A DNA stretch of 49,022 nucleotides from an uncultured bacterium (GCA_903918675.1 CAIXFE010000069.1:1-49022); one strand, 5' to 3'; shown: positions 1-12,864, counted from the first letter of the stretch. Notes: generated by a model not told the origin, from the letters alone. Numbers and translations are program-made.

Positions 1-972
1 CATATCTTGGATGAGATGGAAGGGAAGAAGACTGCTTATGAGGGAATAATCACAGAACTCGTATCTATGTTGGAAGAGATATCATGGTCTGATTATTGAG
101 CGAGCATCCCTAAGAAGGCTAAGAATATTATCGAAGAAATACAATGAGCTACTTCTGCGAAAGTTGTTGCACTGAAATTATATAACTTATATACTATCAC
201 ATGAAGAAATAGGAGGCATGATGATCTTCGTATTCAAAAGGCTATTACGAGGTTCTCTCAGAGAATAAAAGATTTGATGGGCATCTCTGAGAATGTCTTA
301 CTTCATAATTTAGAACTTGAAGATCAATTGGCAGATCAGCAGTTTGGATTGGAAATGTTTCATACTCAAGTAAAAGAAAACGCGGATATTGCATCTATCA
401 CAAAATCGTCACTGAGTCTTTTCTTTCTGGCATTTGAAAATTATGAAAGGAATAAACGCTCCTATTTAGATCAGAATAAATGTTTTCATGAGCCATTTCA
501 ATCCTTCCATAGACAAATAACTGCGCTTATTTCTCCAAATAAAATATTGAAGCTTGAGAAAATGAAGCGCGAAGCCGGATTAAATGGTACTGATGAAGTT
601 GATCTTCAGCGTTATATGACCAAGGCGGATATCCTTATGAGTCTTCAGAGAAGGTTTCTCTTGGCCTATGACTTGGAGCATAAGTACAAAGAAGAACTCC
701 TTTCTCCTGCTGAGATCCAAAAAAAAATACAGAAAATGCTAACAAATGATGATATCAAGGACAAATATCCAAGGGAACTCTATGATGCTCATTTAGCTGA
801 GATTGATGACAAGCGAAGTAAGTTTTCTCCAGAATTTTCTCATGATGAGTGCGTCGAATTTTTCTCTGAACTGAAAGATATGTCCTGGTTGCAGGAACAT
901 TTTGATTTCCTCCAAAAATCATTTGAGAAACCAAATTTAGAGAATCCCACTGATCTTGAGGATCCGGACTAA
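1..972 (+). CDS. Hypothetical protein, charged/helical (5' end outside window)
   Basis: Open frame 1 from base 1 to TAA at 970-972 when in-frame TGAs are read as Gly; extends the 274..972 ORF upstream. Confidence 0.7.
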
Positions 973-975
973 ATC

Positions 976-2199
976 TTACTTAATATAAAATAGATAACAA
1001 TTTTCCCTTTTGATCATCCCTGCGATGTCTTTGATATCCTGGAGTGTCAATTTCTTGTATTTCTTTAAGATGTCTTCTAGGGTCTCTACCTTATGATATA
1101 TCAGATATTGGCTACCCAAGAAACTCGCCATCTCATCTGAAGATTCTATCCCCATTTGGATCTGCCCTTCATTGTAGCCGATAGCATTTTCAAATTCCTC
1201 TTGCGTGATATCTCCATTGGCTATCCTTTCTATCTCTTCAAAAATTTTCTCCACTCCGAAGTCAAACCTTTGTTTATCTATTCCAGCCCTAATGAGGAAG
1301 ACTCACGTGTCTTCACTCGCCAGATGCATTCCTTTGATGTAGTAACACAAGCCTTGTTTTTCTCTGATGTTTTGGAAAAGTCTGGAGGACATATTGCCTC
1401 CTAAGATCGTGGCTAAGATACTGGCAGCGTACTTTCTTTCATCATCTCCCTTTACTCCGGGGGCTGAAATAATGAGATGATTCTGTTCGTTCTTTTGGTC
1501 GAAGAAGCTTATCTTCTCATGAGGAAGCGCGTTTGGAAACGCTGGTTTCTGAAGTCTTTTGGTTTGAGGGAGGTCTTTGAAGAGGAGAGAAAGCTGGTTT
1601 TCTACTGCGGTCGGATCGCTTATCTTGCCTGCTACGGTGATGATGAGGTTGTCTTTGGCGTAGAGGTCGGTCTTGTGATCAAAAAGCATCTCTTGAGTGA
1701 AACTTTTGATATTCTCTTCAGTCCCGATAGTCGGTCTTCCATAGCTATTCTCTCAGAAATAATAATTTTGCCATTTCTGCATCGCCATAGCCATAGGATT
1801 ATCTTCATACATTTTCAATTCTTGGATGACGACTCATTTCTCTCTTTCAAGTTCTTCCTTGGGGAATATAGGATTGAGCATCATATCAGAGAGGACATCG
1901 ATAGCTTGATGTACGAATTCTGGTGCGCATTTCACGTAATAGCCTGCGTATTCATCAGCAGTATAGGCATTAAACTCTCCACCAAATTTATCTACCGCTT
2001 CGGCTACGGACTTGGGAGTAGGGTATTTCTTTCCTCATTTGAAAAAGAGATGTTCTAGAAAATGGCTGATACCATTATTTTCTTTGGTTTCGTAGATACT
2101 TCCAGCTCTGCACATGATCTCTATCGTAGTGGAATTTGCATCCTCCATAGGAGCGAAGATGGTCTGGATTCAGGCGATGGTTTTGATTTCGTATTTCAT
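976..2199 (-). CDS. M16 family (insulinase/processing protease-like) zinc peptidase
   Basis: Code-25 ORF MKYEIKTIAGIQTIFAPMEDANSTTIEIMCRAGSIYETKENNGISHFLEHLFFKGGKKYP...; HxxEH motif (HFLEH) and C-terminal 'SSRLFQNIREKQGLCYYI'; stop TAA. Confidence 0.92.
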
Positions 2200-2515
2200 A
2201 ATCGATGAAGAGATTAAAAAATTAAAAGATTGGAAGATTAAAAAATTGTAATTTGCCTTCGGCGTAATTTCGCGGAGTTTACCCCGCAAGGCGGGGTTGT
2301 AATTGATCGTAATTACTAATCACACGAACGACGGTGAGTAAATTACCAATTACGTTCCGGTAAGCCGGAACAAATTGTTTTTTACTTATTCTTCCATTCT
2401 TTCCAAGTCGAAGTTATTTTTATCCTTATTGGCTGTAAAATAATAAATTCGATCAATCGATGATTGTTAATTCTTGAGCCTGTTTCTTGTTAGTGAGTAT
2501 TTAATGCGAAAAGGC

Positions 2516-2543
2516 TTGACATTTGTGTGCTTATAAATATAAG
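2516..2543 (+). promoter_or_regulatory. Sigma70-like promoter TTGACA-N16-TATAAG
   Basis: TTGACA 2516-2521, 16-nt spacer, TATAAG 2538-2543, upstream of the 2582 gene. Confidence 0.6.
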
Positions 2544-2581
2544 CATTACACGAAGTTTTTTATTTCTTTATATATTTTATT

Positions 2582-3628
2582 ATGGGAAAGACCATAAGGA
2601 ATCTTTTTATTGCTACCTCTCTTCTTGCTTCGGCATGTGGTACTAATAATCAACAAGCATTAGATGAAAAACAGAAATCGGATAGTTTAGCTAAGGCAGA
2701 ATTGAATATTTTTCCAAAATGAGTTGATATGAAATATAATCATGAGAGTAACATAACAGCGATGAAAATCTTGTATTCAATGGATAGTGTAAAGAAAGAA
2801 TATGATAGGAAAAGTGAAAGTGTTTATGATGCTAGTAAGGATTTTGATCTTTATGAGGCCGCTCACAGCAAATTTAAAAGAATGAGCGATTCAATTATAG
2901 CAGTGTTGAGTAAATCTCTTCCTGATAATGAAGGATATTGTGTGGGCGTCCCATGATTTAAACGAGATGGAAAAGATGTTACAACACAAGTATTTTTGGA
3001 ATCATCTAAGTATCTTGCTTCTAAAACTCATGGGAAAATGTACATTGTGGGAGCAAATAAAACATCAGAAGAATTGTCTAAAGAAATTTTGACTAATATT
3101 CCTGCTTGAAGCAGTGTCTGTTTTCTCATTGATGTGACTACTTCTATGACTGTAGATAATGATTTGCATGACATTCAAAAAGCTGTTCTATCAATCATTG
3201 ATAAACTTAAATCAGATTGATGAAAGGTCGCAGTAAGCACATTTACGGATATTAATTGTCCAAATTTCTATCTGCCTGTGGCAGAATATGGAGATGGTTT
3301 ATCTTCAAAGGATATTATGAAACAAGTTTTTAAGAACGCGAAAAGTCATGAAAAGCAGCAGAATCAAGTTTGTTCATTAGAAGGAGATACGACTCTAAAT
3401 GTAGATATGGAGGAGGCTCCACGAACTGCCGCTAAAAAGTTTATTTCTGGACAAGAATCGAAATCAAATACGTCCGTGTGAAAAGCAGCAGATTATGTCT
3501 TTTTGATTGGTGACGCACCTGATCATAATCCTCAGGGGGTTAAGTGAGTTGAAGCTATGGTTAATTATTTTAAGGCAAAAGGAATTGTTTGTAACATTGT
3601 TCCTGTACTGCCCAAAATTAAAAAATAG
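2582..3628 (+). CDS. Secreted VWA-domain-like protein (possible lipoprotein)
   Basis: MGKTIRNLFIATSLLASACGTNNQQ... signal/lipobox-like N-terminus; MIDAS-like 'CFLIDVTTSM' and 'GKVAVSTFTD'; several in-frame TGA; stop TAG. Confidence 0.7.
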
Positions 3629-3695
3629 TATTAAAATTCTGTTTTTATTCTGAAAAACTTTGAAGTTTTTAGTGGCTAATGTCCATGATTGCAAG

Positions 3696-3722
3696 TCCCT
3701 GGCTCCAACCAGGGATTTTTTA
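3696..3722 (+). terminator. Rho-independent terminator
   Basis: TCCCTGG-CTCCAA-CCAGGGA followed by a T tract. Confidence 0.75.
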
Positions 3723-3750
3723 ATTGTCTTCCCTTCTGCAAAACAAGCAC

Positions 3751-3778
3751 TTGACAAATCAGAAAAAAGGTGTATACT
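3751..3778 (+). promoter_or_regulatory. Sigma70-like promoter TTGACA-N16-TATACT
   Basis: TTGACA 3751-3756 and TATACT 3773-3778, ~28 nt before the ATG at 3807. Confidence 0.7.
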
Positions 3779-3806
3779 CCCAGTGGTTTAATTTCTTACC
3801 CTCTCT

Positions 3807-5207
3807 ATGAAATTACCAACAAACAAAAACGCAAAAACAGTTCTTAGTCTCGCTTTCTGTCGAGCATGTCTTCTCCTTGGTGCGTCCACATTTGCTTCCT
3901 ATGCTTCTCTTTCTGAGGAGTCTTTTTCGTTATCGTCAGGCGTCCAAACGGTTACTCCTGCATGACAAAAAAGTTTAGCAGATTTTGGTCACGTTTTGGG
4001 ACAGAGACTTGCTGGGGTTTGGCAGGAGGCAGTCGGTCTTGTAGATGGTCGTAGCGCTTGAAGCTCATTACTTTCTTCTTCTGCTTCTCCTACCGTATCT
4101 ACTACCGGGGCTTTGGATGCCGATGCGCTTCTCCCTACTAGTGTACAGATCAAAAACTTCTTTTCTGACATTGCAGGGGATCCACATGCTTCGTATATCA
4201 ATCTCTTGGCAAAAGAGAGGATCGTCGCTTGAACTCAATGAAAGTTTTATCCAGACAATTACCTCCGCTTGTATGATCTGATCAAGATGACGGTAGATCT
4301 TTACCGTGATAAGGTCGGGTATGGGGTTACAGGTGAGCAATGATTGTCCGTGAAGTGAGCTTTCTCAGGAGACAATAGTTTGCCAAGTAGATATGTGGCT
4401 ACAGCCTTACAATTATGATTTTTAGCTCATATACAGCCTTTAGACTTTCAGAAGTTTGCTAGCTCTCAGGATTTTGTACAGATACTTGCGAATGTTTCCT
4501 ATGAATTTACAGGGTTGGTCCAGATGCTTAACATAGGTACTGAAGATGCACTGACAAGAGCTGACGTTGCAGAGCTTTTGGTGAAGGCACGAGGGGTTAC
4601 CACTGATGGTATTATCCCTTTTCAATCCTGATATCAGGTGCCGTTCCAAGATATCTATGACAGTCCGTATCAGTCAGCGATAATGACTTTAGCTCAATTG
4701 TGAATTGTTTCCACAGATACCGCTTCTTTTTATCCCACTAACGATCTTCATCGCTATGATTTTACTATTATGTTGGTGAATTCTCTGCTCTACAGGGATC
4801 ATAAGACCTTGAGTGCTTCCTATGTTTCTGGGTTTACTTCCCCGTTTGTTGACGTTAGCCAGTCTTCCTATTCGCCTTTTGTCTACTACGCTTACGACAA
4901 TCATCTGATAGATTTTCTTATGGTCAACAAAAGAGGCCAGGATTATTTTATGCCAGACGCGCCTATTACGAAATATGAAGTGTTCACTATTTTGAGCAAA
5001 GCAACGTGAAAGACTTTTTCGTACAATGTACAACAAGCCGATCAAGAATATATGTCTAGATGAGAATTTGCTCAGCTTTTGATACATATCTTTGGATTTA
5101 CGACTCCGCAAACCGCAGTTCCCACTGTGTCAATTCAAGGGACAGGGAGTGACGACAGCGCATTATCGATACTTCTTAAGCTGAAAGATTTATTGGCGAA
5201 AATATAG
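3807..5207 (+). CDS. SLH-domain-like surface protein
   Basis: Code-25 ORF MKLPTNKNAKTVLSLAFCRACLLLGASTFASYASL...; repeated 'F.DI..S.Y..AI..LA.LGIV......FYP...L.R.DF' SLH-like segments; stop TAG. Confidence 0.75.
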
Positions 5208-5217
5208 GTGGTAAAAT

Positions 5218-5245
5218 TTGCAAAAATTTCGTTTTGGAGTATAAT
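5218..5245 (+). promoter_or_regulatory. Promoter TTGCAA-N16-TATAAT
   Basis: AAAATTTGCA...GGAGTATAAT context shared with sites at 42290 and 42665. Confidence 0.6.
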
Positions 5246-5290
5246 TACTAGTAAGTTATGATTCCTCACTTTATACTCTATTCTACTCCC

Positions 5291-7210
5291 ATGAAAAACA
5301 CTCTTTTCCATCATGTCACGAGACATGCTAAAGCGCTTGGATGCCATATCCACAAGCACCATAAGAAATATTTATTCTGAATATTTGGTGGTTTCGCTTT
5401 GGTCAAAACGATGTTTGTCCTCTTGGCTGGGTTTGGTATCACGACTATGTATCACACTACATTCGCAGATCAAGAAACAGGTTGCGTGATGACAGGTCAG
5501 CAGTTTACCTGACAGACTCAGACATGTACAACTATCCCAGGATATCTTACAGGAGGGACTGAAGATTGTACGGTCACTCAAGAGTGATATTATACCGGAG
5601 GTACTTTGGATGATAGTGGTAATTTGGTAGATCAGACCTATGTAGATCCTGTCCAAAATTGTGTCCTTACGGGACAATATTATACAGGAGAATATCAAAC
5701 TTGTGAATTAACGGGAGGATATTGGACATGAGGAACTCTAGTCTGTCCTGATACAGGAAACATTTCCCAACTTGCCAACCAGCAGATTGTCGCCAATGGA
5801 ATCTGTGATTCAAACGATATCCAATGGACTACTTCTTTGTCTGGCGCAATCTTGACCTGAACAATTCCTTTCCAACGATCTTATCTTACTACTGATTGCA
5901 TGTCTGCAGGTGCACCTAAAATGTTTACGCTTCAGTTACGAGATCATAATCAACAATGGGTGTCCCTTGGGACTATTAGCTCAGTGGCTACGTGATTCAA
6001 CTTTAATTCCTTGCTTCTTTCAGGGACTACTAATGCTTCATGATTAGTTATCTCTGGATTATATACTGTCTGGAATGCGAGTGGAGTAATAACTTATACG
6101 GGGGTAGCAAGTGGCGTTTATCTAAATGCCTGGACAGGATACAAAGTAAGATTGCTTGACCAAGCTGGTCTTGCCTTGTATACAGGAGATACCTTTACCA
6201 TCGATAATAGTATACCTACTATCACATGAATGATTCTTTCCTCAGATGAGGTCGTTTCTGGTCCCTTGTGACTGGGCGCTGAAGTACAATTAGTCTTTAC
6301 TGCAAGCGAGGAGCTAAGTGGCGTCGTGGTCAACATCTGATGAACATGAGCTACTCTACAGAGTAAGGATGGTTTGACGTATACATATACACAAGTATTA
6401 TCTTCTGGCTTCTCTGATGGATTGATTTCCTATACTATTGCATATACAGATCTTGCTGGGAATGTCTGATCCACGATGATCAGAACTGGTGGTTTGACCT
6501 TCGATAAAACTGCTCCAGTAGTTTCTTCCTTACAATTGACGGGAAGTTTGACTGGAGGTATGGGGCTGTCCTTTACTACTAATGAACTTGCTCGTTTCAC
6601 TCTTCACTATCAACTTCCATGAGGCGATGTCACTTCCTGGACGGCGACAAGTTATCAGACAGGCAATGAGTATCTTTTCTCAGGGTTACAAGCAAATACG
6701 TGATATGTGTTTCAGCTTTCTGTCAGTGATGTGGTAGGAAATGCTGTCAACTATTCTGGGTCCTTCCTAGTGAGCTCAACGTGAACTATTACTTTCCACT
6801 ATGCTTTGTACACAACGGGATCTAATCTCACAGGTGATTTGGCCCAATTGGCGACCACCTTGAAAGATGAGATCAATAAATTCAATGCATGCAAATCAGG
6901 TATTGTGTATAATGAAATTACTTTGAATATCGGTAAAAATACCTACACGCTCAATATGCCTACCTTCAAAAAAGATACCGTTAAAACTATCGTAAATGCA
7001 TTTACCTTATTGATCATGAATAAAGTAGAAAAGGATACCAAATTAACCACTACTGAAGTGACGGAAATTACTAAGAAATTTGATAACTTCTTGGTTATCC
7101 TGAAGCTCATTAGAGATGATGATAATTCATGTAAGCAGAATCTCTCTACGTACCATATCACGCAATTTACTCATGCCATGCAAGAATATAATCTCGATGT
7201 GGGTGAATAA
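5291..7210 (+). CDS. Large secreted/surface protein with N-terminal Cys/TG-rich repeats and Ig-like region
   Basis: 639-aa code-25 ORF; TM/signal followed by repeats CVMTGQQFTG / CTVTQEGYYTGG / CVLTGQYYTG / CELTGGYWTGG; stop TAA. Confidence 0.75.
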
Positions 7211-7272
7211 ATAATTACTTTCTTCAATATAAAGAAGGCTTCAGGCATTGTTTCGCTTGGAGTCTTTTTTTA

Positions 7273-7335
7273 GTTAACAGTTAACAGTTAACAGATAACA
7301 GTTAACAGTTAACAGATAACAGTTAACAGTTAACA
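7273..7335. repeat. Tandem 7-bp repeat (GTTAACA/GATAACA) x9
   Basis: Nine contiguous heptamers in order G,G,G,D,G,G,D,G,G (G=GTTAACA, D=GATAACA); inverted word TGTTAACTGTTCACTG at ~7383-7399. Confidence 0.95.
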
Positions 7336-7368
7336 GTGGCGGAGTCTTTATATAAAAAAACACATACA

Positions 7369-7785
7369 CTATTCACTCTTCACTGTTAACTGTTCACTGA
7401 TTTTTACCTCTCTCTCATCCTCTGAAATTTTCTCAATGGTTATTACTGCATATGATGATAGTCATAAGCGCTCAATAAATTTTGGCCATTCAATGACGAT
7501 GTGATCGTATTCTTGTATCTGTGCAAGGATGCCTTTTTCTACGAGTTCGCTGTATTCATTTATCCTATACATGTCGATGTGAAGCAATCTGTTCCCATGA
7601 GTTTGCAGGTATGCGTAGGTGGGACTCTGTACGTGATGAGGGTCCAGACCTAATCCTTGTGCAAATCCTTTGGCAAGCAATGTTTTTCCTGCGCCGAGTT
7701 CTCCTTGCAATAGCAAAATCTTGTGCTCTTTGGCTAATTGTTTTCAGAATTCAAACATAGCTTCGGGAGATTGGATTCTGACCAT
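7369..7785 (-). CDS. tsaE: tRNA threonylcarbamoyladenosine biosynthesis ATPase TsaE
   Basis: MVRIQSPEAMFEFGKQLAKEHKILLLQGELGAGKTLLAKGFAQGLG...SPTYAYLQTH..LLHIDMYR...IEWP; Walker A GELGAGKT; ends TAG. Confidence 0.92.
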
Positions 7786-7817
7786 AAAGAAAGGATGATT
7801 AGATAAATGTTTTTATG

Positions 7818-7925
7818 GAATTAAGTATTAAGGCTTTGCTATTAAGAATTAAGAGTGGCGGTATTTTTTTATTCAAAAGATACTCCATACTTCTTACTTC
7901 TTAATCCTTCATCCTTAATTTCTAT
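7818..7925. repeat. Inverted word-repeat element (ATTAAGA / TCTTAAT words)
   Basis: Left 'attaagtattaagg..attaagaattaag' then 'agtggcgg' core, right 'cttcttacttcttaatccttcatccttaat'. Confidence 0.65.
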
Positions 7926-7987
7926 TCTGAGTTGTATTTTATACCTAAAATTCTATACATATCAACATTTATTCACTATCCCTTCTT

Positions 7988-8875
7988 ATGAAATTTCTTG
8001 TCATAGATTGATCCTGATTTCTCTATAGAGCATATTATGCGTTTCCTCCTTTGACTGATAAGGACGGGCACAATACGAATGTAGTCTATGGATTTTTCCG
8101 TATGTTGTTCAAAATCTTTCAAGAAAAACCCGACTATCTCGTCATCACTCGAGACGCTCCGGTCAAGACGATCAGACATGAAACGTTCCCCGAGTATAAG
8201 GCAAATCGTAAAAAGATGGATGACGATTTCAAACATCAGATCCCTGTTACCAAGCAGATCGTAGAAGAACTTGGGATCCCTTTTATGACGGTAGATGGCT
8301 ATGAGGCGGATGATATCATTGCGAGCTTGGTGAGAAAGTATAAGGATGAAAATGATATCATTATAGACATTTATTCCTCTGATAAAGATCTGAAACAGCT
8401 TTTGGAAAGAAATGTCTTTGAAGTAGACCCGATCAAAGGAACGAGGACGGATACTAAATTATTTATGCAGGAGTTTTTGTTTGAGCCGCAGTATATTTTG
8501 GATTACCTCGCATTGATCGGTGATAGTTCGGACAACGTCAAATGAGTGACGGGGATTGGCCCAAAACAGGCTTCTGAGCTCATTAAAAAATATCAACATT
8601 TAGATGCTATTTATGAGCATATCGATGAGATTACAGGAAGTGTAAAACAAAAATTGATAGATGGAAAAGATGATGCGTATCGGAGTAAAGATTTGATTCA
8701 GCTCCATACGATCCCCGGTATCCAAGACGTGAAGTTGGATCAGTTTCATTTAAATTTAGACTTCAATCAGATCAAAAAGATACTTGTGGAAAGATATGGA
8801 TTCCATTCTTTTGAAAAATTTGTAGATGAGTTGAAAAAGAAAATGACGGAGCCGGTACAGAACTCTTTGTTTTAG
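7988..8875 (+). CDS. 5'-3' exonuclease (PolA N-terminal domain type)
   Basis: MKFLVIDGSGFLYRAYYAF...; 'GYEADDIIASL', 'GDSSDNVKGVTGIGPKQA' (UGA at the invariant Gly); stop TAG. Confidence 0.95.
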
Positions 8876-8930
8876 AACGATAGGTGAAGGAACCCTCCTT
8901 GGTGGAGGACAAGCGATAGAACGATGGTTT
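8876..8930. repeat. Word-repeat hairpin (GAACGAT words)
   Basis: CCTCCttggtGGAGG core with gatagaacgatgg (8915-8927), a word also found in the 32873-32964 array. Confidence 0.55.
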
Positions 8931-8951
8931 TTTTAATTTTAAATCTGGCAT

Positions 8952-9974
8952 ATGCAGACGATACTTATTACGTGATGACTGGGATATATCGGTTCACATG
9001 CGGCTGTAGTCTTTGCAAATGCAGGATACGATGTGGTGATCGTAGATAATTTATCCAATAGTGAAATTGGCGTATTGGAGAAAATCAATGAGCTGGTTGC
9101 TAAACCGGTTTCATTTTACAAATGTGATCTCAGAGATAAAATAGAATTGTCTAAAATTTTTGAAACTCATTCTATAGATGCGGTCATCCACTTCGCTGGA
9201 TTTAAGGCAGTAGGGGAGAGTTGCGAAAAGCCTTTTCTGTACTATGACAATAATGTCCTTGGCAGTATCGTACTCTATGAATTGATGGTTCATTATGGAG
9301 TCAAAAATCTCGTATTTTCATCAAGTTGTGTCGTGTATGATTCGATGCATGTGGATCCTCCATATACTGAGTCCACACCGCTTAAGACGATTAATCCTTA
9401 TGCATCTACCAAACTCATGATTGAAATCATGTTGCAAGATCTCACTATGCATCTAGGATTTCGTGTCATAGCGTTAAGATATTTCAACCCTATCGGTGCC
9501 CATCCTAGTGGTAAGATAGGTGAGTCTCCTCGCTGAGTCCCGGGTAATCTCTTGCCCTACATCTATTGAGTTCTTCTAGGTAAATATACCTATCTGTCTG
9601 TACGATGAAATGATTATGCCACGCCGGATGGTACTTGTATCAGAGATTATTTGCATGTCATGGACTTGGCAGAAGCCCATCTTTGTGCCTTTCAGTCTTT
9701 GAAAAGTTTGGGAACTGAAAAGTCGAATAATGCGGGAAGCTTTGATGTGATAAATCTGGGAACGGGAAGGGGAACAAGTGTGATGGAAATGATCCAGCTT
9801 ACGGAAAAAGTTACATGAAAAAAATTACCTTATCAAATTTGCCCGAGAAGACCTGGTGATGCAACTAGTGTTTATGCTAATCCGGATAAGGCAACAACTG
9901 CGCTGTGATGGAAGTCGACAAGAAGTGTAGAAGATGCTATTCGTGATGGATGGAATTTTATCCAATCTTTATAA
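8952..9974 (+). CDS. galE: UDP-glucose 4-epimerase
   Basis: MQTILITGGLGYIGSHAAVVFANAGYDVVIVDNLSNS...; YASTK catalytic motif; tandem UGA encode GG of the Rossmann motif; stop TAA. Confidence 0.95.
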
Positions 9975-9982
9975 TATTCGTT

Positions 9983-10984
9983 ATGAAAAAAGTTATCCTT
10001 GCATGAGGAGGCGGAACGAGATTGTGGCCAGTGTCTACGGAAGAAAATCCTAAACAATTTATCTCCATTTTTTCTGATCGCTCTTTACTCCAAGAGACAT
10101 TTGCAAGGCTTCAGAAGATAGATTGAGATAAAGATTCTATTTATTTCTCTAGTAATCAGAAGTACGGAGATAAAATTCTTCAGCAGATTGGCTGCGATAA
10201 AGATAAATTGATTTTGGAGCCACAAAGAAAGAACACGGCGCCAGCAATTGCACTGATTGTTAAGTATCTAGAAGATGTGGTAGGCTGTAAGCCCGAAGAA
10301 GTCATTCTTATTGCACCATCCGATCACATTATTGCTCCTGAAGGAGCTTTTATCAAATGTGTCCAAATCGCTATTCCCGAGGCAGAGAAGGGAAGTATCG
10401 TAACATTTGGAATCGCACCGCATACTCCTGAAACGTGATATGGATATATCAATGTAGAGCCTAGAACATCAGATGCTGAAACTGGTCTGTGTAAAGTAAT
10501 AGAGTATGTAGAAAAACCAGATCTAACTACTGCACAAAAATATCTTGATTCATGAAATTATTTATGGAATGCTGGCATATTCATGTTTACGATCAAAACC
10601 ATCAAGGAATCTTTTGCTCAGTATTGTCCTGATTTGTTTACGAGTATGCAATGATCTTATTCTGATTTTTTAATGAGGTTTGATTCATTGGAAGCTATCT
10701 CTATCGATTGTGCTGTGATGGAAAAAGCCTCGAATATAACCATGTGCCCTATGGATGTTACCTGGTCTGATATAGGGAGTCGAGATGCGATCAGTGAACT
10801 ACTTGTTCAACAAAAAGTGGTAAATACTAATCCCTATCTCATCAATGATGATAAAAATAATCTTGTCTTTAGCAAAAGGAAGCTTATTATTGATGCGATA
10901 ACAGACTCGTTTATTATATTATCAGAGGCGTGATCTTATATAGCTAAAAAATGAAACAGTCAGGCATTAAAGGATTCCCTTTAG
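9983..10984 (+). CDS. manC: Mannose-1-phosphate guanylyltransferase
   Basis: MKKVILAGGGGTRLWPVSTEENPKQFI..., 'ILEPQRKNTAPAIAL', 'APSDHII', 'VEKPD', 'WNAGIF'; stop TAG. Confidence 0.93.
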
Positions 10985-11043
10985 CTATCTGTCTGTTTCG
11001 AGCATTATGTTTTTTTTATTTATCATAAGTATATTTTCTACTC

Positions 11044-12072
11044 ATGTGAACTAAACCCTATGTAACGATTGGAATTATAGTAAGAAATGAGGAGAAGTAC
11101 ATTCTTGGTACTTTAAAATATCTTGTTCAGCAGTCATATGGAAAAGATAATTTTGAGATTATCATCGCAGATGGCTGATCTACCGATCATACTAGGGAGT
11201 TCTCAATTGATTTCCTTCAACGTGAACATATTACTCATAAAGTAATCAATGAAAGAGAATATCCTAATAAGCGAAAGGGAGTTCCCTATTGACCTTCTTT
11301 TGGCAGGAATGTTATCATTGTCGAAGCGTCTATTAGATCCGAATATATAGCATGGATAGATGGCGACTGTAGAGCGGACCTGCATTGGCTGGAGAGACTA
11401 GTCCATAAGATACATTGAACTGATGCGACTATTGTCGCTGCCGGATGACCTAGACTGGTAGAGACGCAATGACATATTTCCAGCAGGGAGCTGATGATCA
11501 ATTATTATTTCACAAGTAGAATTATGACTATGTGAAATCCTGCTTTCGCCGTTATGGAAAATGTCCAATTTGTGGAATCTCTGGCTGGGTATAATAGTAT
11601 CTATAAGATTGATGTAATCAAAAAATATATGTATAGTACGAGGTATGCATTTAATAATGATGATATAGAGATCAATTTCAGGATTAGAAAAGACTGATAT
11701 AAATTAGCTTACGCTCCCGAAGCTAAAATCTATCATCGTCAGAACGAGACCGTATGTGAATTCCTGCGTCATCTAGTGGCATATGGAGAATGAGCTGCGC
11801 GTACTTGCAAAATACATAAGGCATTCCCTAGGATATATGTGCCTCTTTCTGTCTGATACTTTCTTTACACCTTATTATTGATTATCCTCTTGCCTCTTCA
11901 ATGACCAATATTTTTGATCCCGTATATCCTTGTCTTTTTCTTATCTGTAGCAGTCTTCGTGGAAAACATAAAAAAGACAAAATCCTGGCAGTCTCTGAAG
12001 GTGTTCATCCTTGTCTTTGCGCATCCATTTATGTATGGGTATGGATTTGTGAGAGAAATGTTTAGGAAATAG
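11044..12072 (+). CDS. Glycosyltransferase family 2, membrane-associated
   Basis: MGTKPYVTIGIIVRNEEKYILGTLKYLVQQSYGKDNFEIIIADGGSTDHT...; C-terminal TM segments; stop TAG. Confidence 0.88.
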
Positions 12073-12137
12073 TGGCTATGTTTTTTCGACGCTATGATCT
12101 ATAAATGACTGCCGTGTTTATATTATAACGTGACACA

Positions 12138-12839
12138 ATGGAAGTGATAATTTTGGCTGGATGATTGGGTACTAGATTGGCTAATCTCACGAAAGATTTG
12201 CCTAAACCCATGGTCCCGATTGCCTGATCTAAACCGTTTCTGGAATATCTTTTAGACTTTATCCTCAAGACGAACAAAATTACTAAGATTATTTTGTCGG
12301 TCTGATATAAGCATGAAGTCATCATGGATTATTTTGGTGCTAGTTATCAATGAGTCCCACTTGTCTATTCGATCGAAAATGTCCCATTATGAACAGGGGG
12401 TGCAATAAAATTGGCAATGACTTTTGTACATTGAAATGATTTTCTCGTGGTCAATGGGGACACGTATTTCGCTATCGATCTAAATGATTTTTATCAAAGG
12501 CACACCGAAGCGCATGCTAATGTGACCATAGCACTTAAACCAATGGAAAGCTTTGATAGATATGGTAATGTTCTATTGCAATGAAGCACTATCATCCAAT
12601 TTAAGGAGAAACAATTCGTCGAAAGTGGGAATATAAATGCATGAATATATGGTATCAGGAAGGATTATCTTGCATGACTTTCTTTACCGGAAAAGTTCTC
12701 TCTAGAAAACGATGTTTTTATGAAAAGATGTCTTGCTGATCATTATCAGTGAGTGATCTATGATAATTATTTCATTGATATCTGAATTCCAGAGGACTAT
12801 GATCGTGCAAACAAGGATTTCATAGAGTCGTCTGACTAG
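12138..12839 (+). CDS. Nucleotidyltransferase, HddC/GmhD-like (heptose-1-P guanylyltransferase family)
   Basis: MEVIILAGGLGTRLANLTKDLPKPMVPIAGSKPFLEYLLDFI...'VVNGDTYF'; stop TAG. Confidence 0.82.
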
Positions 12840-12864
12840 GTGTTTTATTGTATAAGGTATCTCC

